Positions 59,122-64,000 of a stretch of DNA of 64,000 nt are shown here, piece after piece (the first letter of the stretch is position 1; each line of letters starts with the position of its first letter). The notes under the pieces are model-generated. The model was not told the origin of the DNA. It was given only the letters and a program-made list of their open reading frames with translations, and did not search any database. Made by a program: the position numbers and the translations under genes. Location of the stretch: assembly GCA_001949185.1 (NCBI GenBank), contig BDGG01000016.1, forward strand, positions 852,277 to 916,276. Direction: 5' to 3'. Origin of the DNA: Ramazzottius varieornatus. Lineage: Eukaryota > Tardigrada > Eutardigrada > Parachela > Ramazzottiidae.

Positions 59122-62100
59122 ATGATCTTCCGCTTCGTCGTATGGAATACACTGCTGTTCGCAGTCCTGGCTGGTAAGTGCCCAAGTACTGTAGATGTTT
59201 GAAATAACGGCGAACTGATCCACCCATCAACCAAAAAATTCTACCGATTGTGTTCGCTACCGACAGTACATGACTTCTATTCTTTTATTTCAGCATTTCT
59301 TGCGAGAAGTCCACTGATCCTTCCTAAAAAATTGCCAAATTTTCTACGATATTGCTAATGTTGGTGATTTGTTTAGGCAACAATAAGTTCCGCCGAGTGT
59401 GTTACTACAGTAGTTGGGCCATTTACCGCCCAACTACCGGGAAGTTCTCACCCAGCGATATCGACCCCTTCCTGTGCACCCATATTATTTACGCTTTCGG
59501 GAAACTCAACGAGGAAACATTTACCTTGGAGACATTTGATCCGTGGGCGGACTTGGATGACAACTATGGACTTGGTACGTTCCTCTCCCTTACGTTGGTC
59601 TACAAGTGTACTGTATTGCCTTCATTTAATAATCTGTAAAAATTGGAAACCAGCTTATGTTGATTTGACAGGAGGCTACAGTAAAGTAACCGGGCTTAAA
59701 CTACAAAATTCTCGGCTAAAAGTTCTCTTGTCGGTCGGAGGATGGAACGCGGGGTCGTTAGGCTTCTCCAACATGGTCTCAACAAAGTTGCGGAGAAAGA
59801 CCTTCGTGGACAGCGCCATGAAGTTCCTCCGGAAGTACAACTTCGATGGTAGGACTACCAAAAGTCTTGACACCTTGGGATGTGCTTGGATGGCTTGTTC
59901 TTCACAGGATTGGATATCAACTGGGAATTTCCGGGTCTACGTGGCGGTCGGGACTCTGACAAGGACAATTACGATTTATTTGTTCAGGTACGACACGACC
60001 GTCTTGACTTTGGACGATTGAGTCAAATAGTCCAACCACTGATTGACAAATTGACATAACTGGTGTGCCTATTGACAGGACTTTCGCGCGGCCATCGACT
60101 CAGAGACGCTTCCTACCGACAAGAGCCCGCTTCTCCTCTCAGCTGCCGTGTCGGCCAGCGAGAAAACTGTCGAGACGGCGTACAACCCATCCATCCTCAC
60201 AAAGTGCGTCATCTCTTTTTCCCCCTAATGCTGTTGTGTTCTTATACAGGTATTTCACGAGCTGGTCCCTTGTAGAAGCCTGGACTTCATTAGTATCATG
60301 TCCTACGACTTTCACGGAAGCTGGGACACGGAGGTACAACACCATAGCCCCATCTACGGACGTCATCGCGATCCGAACAGCGTAGCTGGATTTAACATGG
60401 TAACAGGTCTTTTGTACAGATGTTGTAGTTCTCAAACAAAAAAGTCCCAATAGCGTGCATTTTGAAACACTTAATTTTCACGCACGTACAGTGTTGCTAC
60501 TTTACATGTCGGACTGAAGTGTGACGCAAACGACGCGGATATATCACGTCGGTTTTCTACAATGTCACGATCAGGTATACGTTCGGTCTTGTTCTAGCGA
60601 AACAATGGTTTGTCTGTTTTAGGTGGCAGCAGTCAAGCTTTGGCTGAACAACGGCTGTCCACCGAACAAGATTGTCGTGGGTGTTCCCTTCTATGGGCGG
60701 TCCTTCACGTTGGCCGATGCACGCAACACCACTCCGGGCTCGTTGGCAGCCGGTGGCGGAGAGACAGGTCCTTTTAGTCGCGAACCCGGCTTCTTGGCCT
60801 ACTTTGAGATCTGTAGTTTGCTGATGGACAAATCCTGGACGGTTATCACAGATGTGGAGGAACGAACACCTTACGCCTTCAACGATAAAGGCCAATGGAT
60901 TGGCTATGATGACATCGACAGTGTCATCAAGAAGGTGCGGTACACCTGCCTTGTTTTCATTGTGCCATGTTCGTCCTTGAAATTTACATAAGGCTAATTT
61001 GTTGAGGGTTTTGATGACGAGGACCTGTGGTTTTTGCAGACTGTCATTGTTAGGGAATGGGGACTTGGAGGTGTCATGGTTTGGTCGGTGGATATGGATG
61101 ACTTCCGGGGACTGTGCACTTCGCAAACGTATCCTTTGCTTCGGATGATCAAACGGGTAAGCGCAGAAATCATGTAGAAAAGCGACGCACAGTGCGCGCC
61201 TAAACAACGAGGTTTACAGTGCGCTTGAAATTTACATACATTCAGCTCCTGTATACTTGACAAGAAAACGCGACAAGATTGTTTTTCCAAGTGGCGCAAG
61301 TTGACAGTGTTGTTGTCTCAGAGCGTGCGCCACTTACGGAAACGGTCTTGTCGAATTTGTTTGCCGAGGTCCCGAATAGGTATAGTACGATATTCCGTTT
61401 AGGTTGATTATGTTGGCTTTCAGTGCAGATGCATTCGAACATACGTCCAGCTTAGCTAAGAATGGTCATACCAATGTTCTGTTTCATGTAGGTCTTGGAG
61501 TATCAGCCAGTTCGAGCTCTACTTCCGGCCTACCCCATCTCTTCCGGGTTCCTCGGGTTCCCGTCCGATCGCGACCTTCGCGCACTCCCTCCAGCCACCC
61601 CATCTACACAGCCCCCTCCAGACACCGTCTCAAGCTCCATCAATCCCGTCATTATCGTGGTCAAGGCCCGTCCCGTGCAAGCTACCACACCGGAAGCCAT
61701 GGTCCAAGCTCAACCAAAGTCCTTTCTCCTTCACGAACACCAACACCAACCGCCCTCCCAGCCTCTACTCAACCCACCTCGATTAGCTGGGCAAATTCCG
61801 CAGTTCGAACACATACCGTCAGAAATAGGACCGCCCTTCCCCCCATCGCTGATGGACTTCAACGGGCTGATCAATAGTCGCCTGCAGCCGAATTTGGATC
61901 CTGGGTACGACATGGCAGTGGCGGACTCGAACAACATCATTCAGTCTATCATCACGTCGAATAATGTGGTGCCGCAAGAACGAGCGTTACCGCCGGTGCC
62001 ACGTGCGGACTTTCCTCCGATGGAGTGTCCGGGTGAAGGCTTCTTTAGGAACCCGGAAGATTGTACAAGGTAACCCTGGTAAACTCGCGCAGCCTACGTT

Positions 62101-62355
62101 GGAAATTACCTTGATAATGCGCGAGTGCAAAACATATTGCAGGTTCTATCGATGCGTTCAGGCTTTGGGATTGAGTTGGTCCGTTTTCCACTTTATGTGT
62201 CCAGCCGGACTTGTTTTCGACACAAACCATAACGTTTGGTAAGCTTTCTCCATCCTTCATTCCTTTCCAGCACGTCTTTGAGCAACGATCCCATGCTTCG
62301 ATGTTCTCTTCCCAGCAACTGGATAAACCTGGCTCCTCCTTGTCTACCCCGTTAA
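59122..62355 (+). CDS. GH18 chitinase-like protein with C-terminal CBM14 domain and altered active-site motif
   Basis: Eleven exons close in phase: 59122-59173, 59377-59574, 59672-59848, 59908-59987, 60079-60203, 60276-60399, 60623-60934, 61040-61156, 61492-62069, 62143-62238 and 62316-62355, giving 632 residues. A signal peptide (MIFRFVVWNTLLFAVLAG) is followed by GH18 motifs: VLLSVGGW, FDGLDINWEFPG, MSYDFHGSW and GGVMVWSVDMDDF. The catalytic motif is normally DGxDxDWE. Here the Asp next to Trp is Asn (codon AAC), while the proton-donor Glu is kept. A Pro/Ser-rich linker of about 190 residues precedes a six-cysteine chitin-binding domain (CPGEGFFRNPEDC … CNWINLAPPC). It may be a low-activity enzyme or a chitin-binding lectin. 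Confidence 0.93.
61256..61374. repeat. Hairpin repeat, single copy
   Basis: Lies in the chitinase intron before the linker exon. Arms are AAGTGGCGCAAG and GCGTGCGCCACTTACG. GACAAGATTG faces GGTCTTGTCG. The right end is GTTTGCCGAGGTCCC. Confidence 0.8.
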
Positions 62356-63213
62356 GAAAACGGGAGATTCTCCATTTCCTCCATCTTGAAGCCAAAGAGT
62401 TTTTTCTTTATCCTTGTTCAAGTTTCATAAGAATATTACTTTTTATTGGTGATCGGCATTTTGGAAAGGACGTATAGTCCGCTATGACTCGCTGTGTCTT
62501 TGGGTACTCACCCCCAAAATATTGAATGGGAAATATGGGAGTGTCAAGAATATTCATAAGAGTGGTATAATTACCCATCTCATCCATCTTGCACTTTTGT
62601 CTTTTTTTATTATTCATGGCGGGATGCCTGACTGTGTTCGGAAGGTGATTGTTTCCTGCTGAGAGCCAAGTAACGATCACCAAAAAAACTATCTCTCAGA
62701 TACGATCGTTTCTTTTCATCAAGGACAGGTGATTGTTTTCATAATTACAGTGATGATGATCGATAGTACCCTCATTTCCCTCGACCAGGACAAGAAGCAT
62801 GTCATAGTGTTCCCTCTTTGCACAATCGCCACAATGGGTGATGCGTCACTGACTCTGGCTATTATATTGTGATTCCTATCACGTCCTCTCGTCTCCTCTG
62901 CAGGCGACCTTTTGTTCTTACCAGACTATTGCATCGTTGACTAATGCTTTATTGTCATCCATAATGGCCATTTGTTGCAAAATGATCGGTTTAACGACAT
63001 CGTTCACATGAGGAAAGGTTGTATCAGCAGAAACCAGTAAAACATTCATCCAATTTCGTTTCTTCATAACAAAATCAACGGGAAGTTATACAGGTAACAA
63101 ATAAAATACTTGAGGAATACTTACAGCAGAACTTATCGTAAAACTTGTCTGAGGTCAGGAAAGAGTAGAAATTAGAAAATACAATGGTATGAGGAACAAG
63201 GACAAGTCCAGAT
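62356..63213. other. Convergent intergenic region between chitinase-like and bZIP genes
   Basis: Contains both 3' UTRs. An ACAAATAAAATA at about 63098 on the plus strand is the only poly(A)-like string noticed there. No gene seen. Confidence 0.35.
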
Positions 63214-64000
63214 TTAGAACATGGCTCTCATGTTATCGATCTGAGCTTTCATTCTCGCTACGTCGATTCTCAGCTGCATGTTTTCTCTTTCAAGAAGCTC
63301 AGCCCGCAGTGCAATAGCGTCTTCCTTCTGACGACGAGCATCGCGGGATCGTTTAGCCGCCTCGTTGTTCTTGCGACGTCGTTCCCAGTACGACGCATCT
63401 CTCGTCTCATCAGGAACCGAGCGAGCAGGCTTCTTCTCATCCGTCGATTCGCTAGGGTTCGGTGAACGCGAACCACTTTCTTTCGAGTCTGAACCTTGTG
63501 GAGAAGAAGTTATGCCGGAGGAGTCTGCGTGCGAAATCTTGTCTTCAGGGCGTTTCTGGTGGGAGGAAGTGACGATGGACGGTGGCGACACACGTGACGT
63601 CGTCGCGTGGTTCTCCACTGTGACGTCACGGTGTTGTTGCTGGGCTTTGCGGCTTGATTGTTTTGGTTTGCCCTGACTGGACGACACTGCTAGTGCTTGC
63701 TTCTTATTTCCGGTGGTCGTCATGGCCTCTGCCTTGCGTTTGTACTGTTGCATCATCTCTTCCGTAGGTCCGGCGTTGAACATCTGAGGAAGGAAACTCT
63801 CCAAGGACATAGCGTTAGCCATGCCCAAGTTCATGGGGAAAGCGGAGAAGCCCAGTGGCAGGGACAGCGGATCGCGCGGGTAAGCTTTGAATGGGCGAAC
63901 ATTCTTCTGCTTGCACTGACTGCTGTTGTCTGTGACGGCGTTGTTGTTGTAGCGATAGGAAGCCAGTTTCTGGTTCAACTGGAAGAAGCTGTCCAAAGGT
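63214..64000 (-). CDS. PAR/CES-2-type bZIP transcription factor (5' partial)
   Basis: The reading frame is open from the right window edge to the stop at 63214-63216, about 261 residues, with no in-frame Met near the edge, so the N-terminus lies outside. An N-terminal motif [17 protein letters not shown] resembles the conserved segment of Pdp1/HLF-type factors. The C-terminus has the basic region [20 protein letters not shown], typical of PAR/NFIL3/CES-2 factors (KNN-AA-RSRDARR). A short leucine zipper follows ([20 protein letters not shown]). Between them is a Ser/Gln-rich disordered stretch. Homologues control circadian or cell-fate programs. The exact subfamily is unresolved. Confidence 0.88.
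   Translation of the reverse strand, partial: PLDSFFQLNQKLASYRYNNNAVTDNSSQCKQKNVRPFKAYPRDPLSLPLGFSAFPMNLGMANAMSLESFLPQMFNAGPTEEMMQQYKRKAEAMTTTGNKKQALAVSSSQGKPKQSSRKAQQQHRDVTVENHATTSRVSPPSIVTSSHQKRPEDKISHADSSGITSSPQGSDSKESGSRSPNPSESTDEKKPARSVPDETRDASYWERRRKNNEAAKRSRDARRQKEDAIALRAELLERENMQLRIDVARMKAQIDNMRAMF

Noticed and set aside
60250-60275. Chitinase exon starting at the first TACAG acceptor (60250)
   Set aside because: It gives the wrong reading phase; the acceptor TTGTAG before 60276 restores SLDFISIMSYDF exactly.
2057-61374. The dispersed hairpins as a CRISPR array or as transcription terminators
   Set aside because: They are scattered kilobases apart in introns of animal genes, have variable loops and no spacer-repeat periodicity.

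Overview
The window is animal nuclear DNA. Genes are split by many short GT-AG introns, roughly 50-350 bp each. I recognise cadherin, Hmx homeobox, TFIIH p52, ACSL, PHM, RAD51D, GH18 chitinase with a CBM14 domain, Kunitz, G3BP-like, MARVEL and PAR-type bZIP products. Chitinase plus CBM14 and a stand-alone PHM fit an ecdysozoan. High gene density (about 17 loci in 64 kb) and moderate GC would suit a compact panarthropod genome such as a tardigrade, but that placement is a guess from sequence character, not a measurement.

Layout. 1-7954 (-): a cadherin whose cytoplasmic 3' end runs off the left edge. 8-15 kb: mostly non-coding, with unassigned splice-bounded exons on the minus strand. 15231-16566 (-): an unrecognised gene, divergent from 17156-20816 (+), an endophilin-B-like N-BAR domain fused to a long charged repetitive tail instead of SH3. 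20874-22355 (-): a WSCD-type sulfotransferase. 23094-23376 (+): a broken PP4c copy. 24405-25923 (+): a penta-EF-hand protein. 27088-28908 (+): TFIIH p52. 29827-33447 (+): long-chain acyl-CoA synthetase. 33.5-38.1 kb: gene-poor. 38141-39629 (-): Hmx. 42160-42865 (+): Kunitz inhibitor. 43824-45688 (+): PHM. 46200-47875 (+): RAD51D. 48758-about 52069 (-): a G3BP-like RRM protein. 53801-54852 and 56357-58129 (+): tandem MARVEL proteins. 59122-62355 (+): chitinase-like protein. 63214-right edge (-): a PAR/CES-2-type bZIP factor.

The genes do not form an operon or a single pathway. They mix housekeeping (TFIIH p52, RAD51D, ACSL), membrane or vesicle (N-BAR, PEF, MARVEL, cadherin), secreted (chitinase, Kunitz, PHM) and developmental (Hmx, bZIP) functions.

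The most striking feature is a dispersed hairpin repeat of about 120 bp. It occurs at about 25 places across the window, mostly inside introns and never in a coding exon. It has short outer terminal inverted repeats and a much better conserved inner inverted repeat built around GTGGCGCAC / GTGCGCCAC. Several loci are dimeric. A second, unrelated inverted-repeat element lies at 26743-26938. Exon coordinates were derived by hand from splice consensus and reading-phase agreement. Where phases close exactly, I say so.
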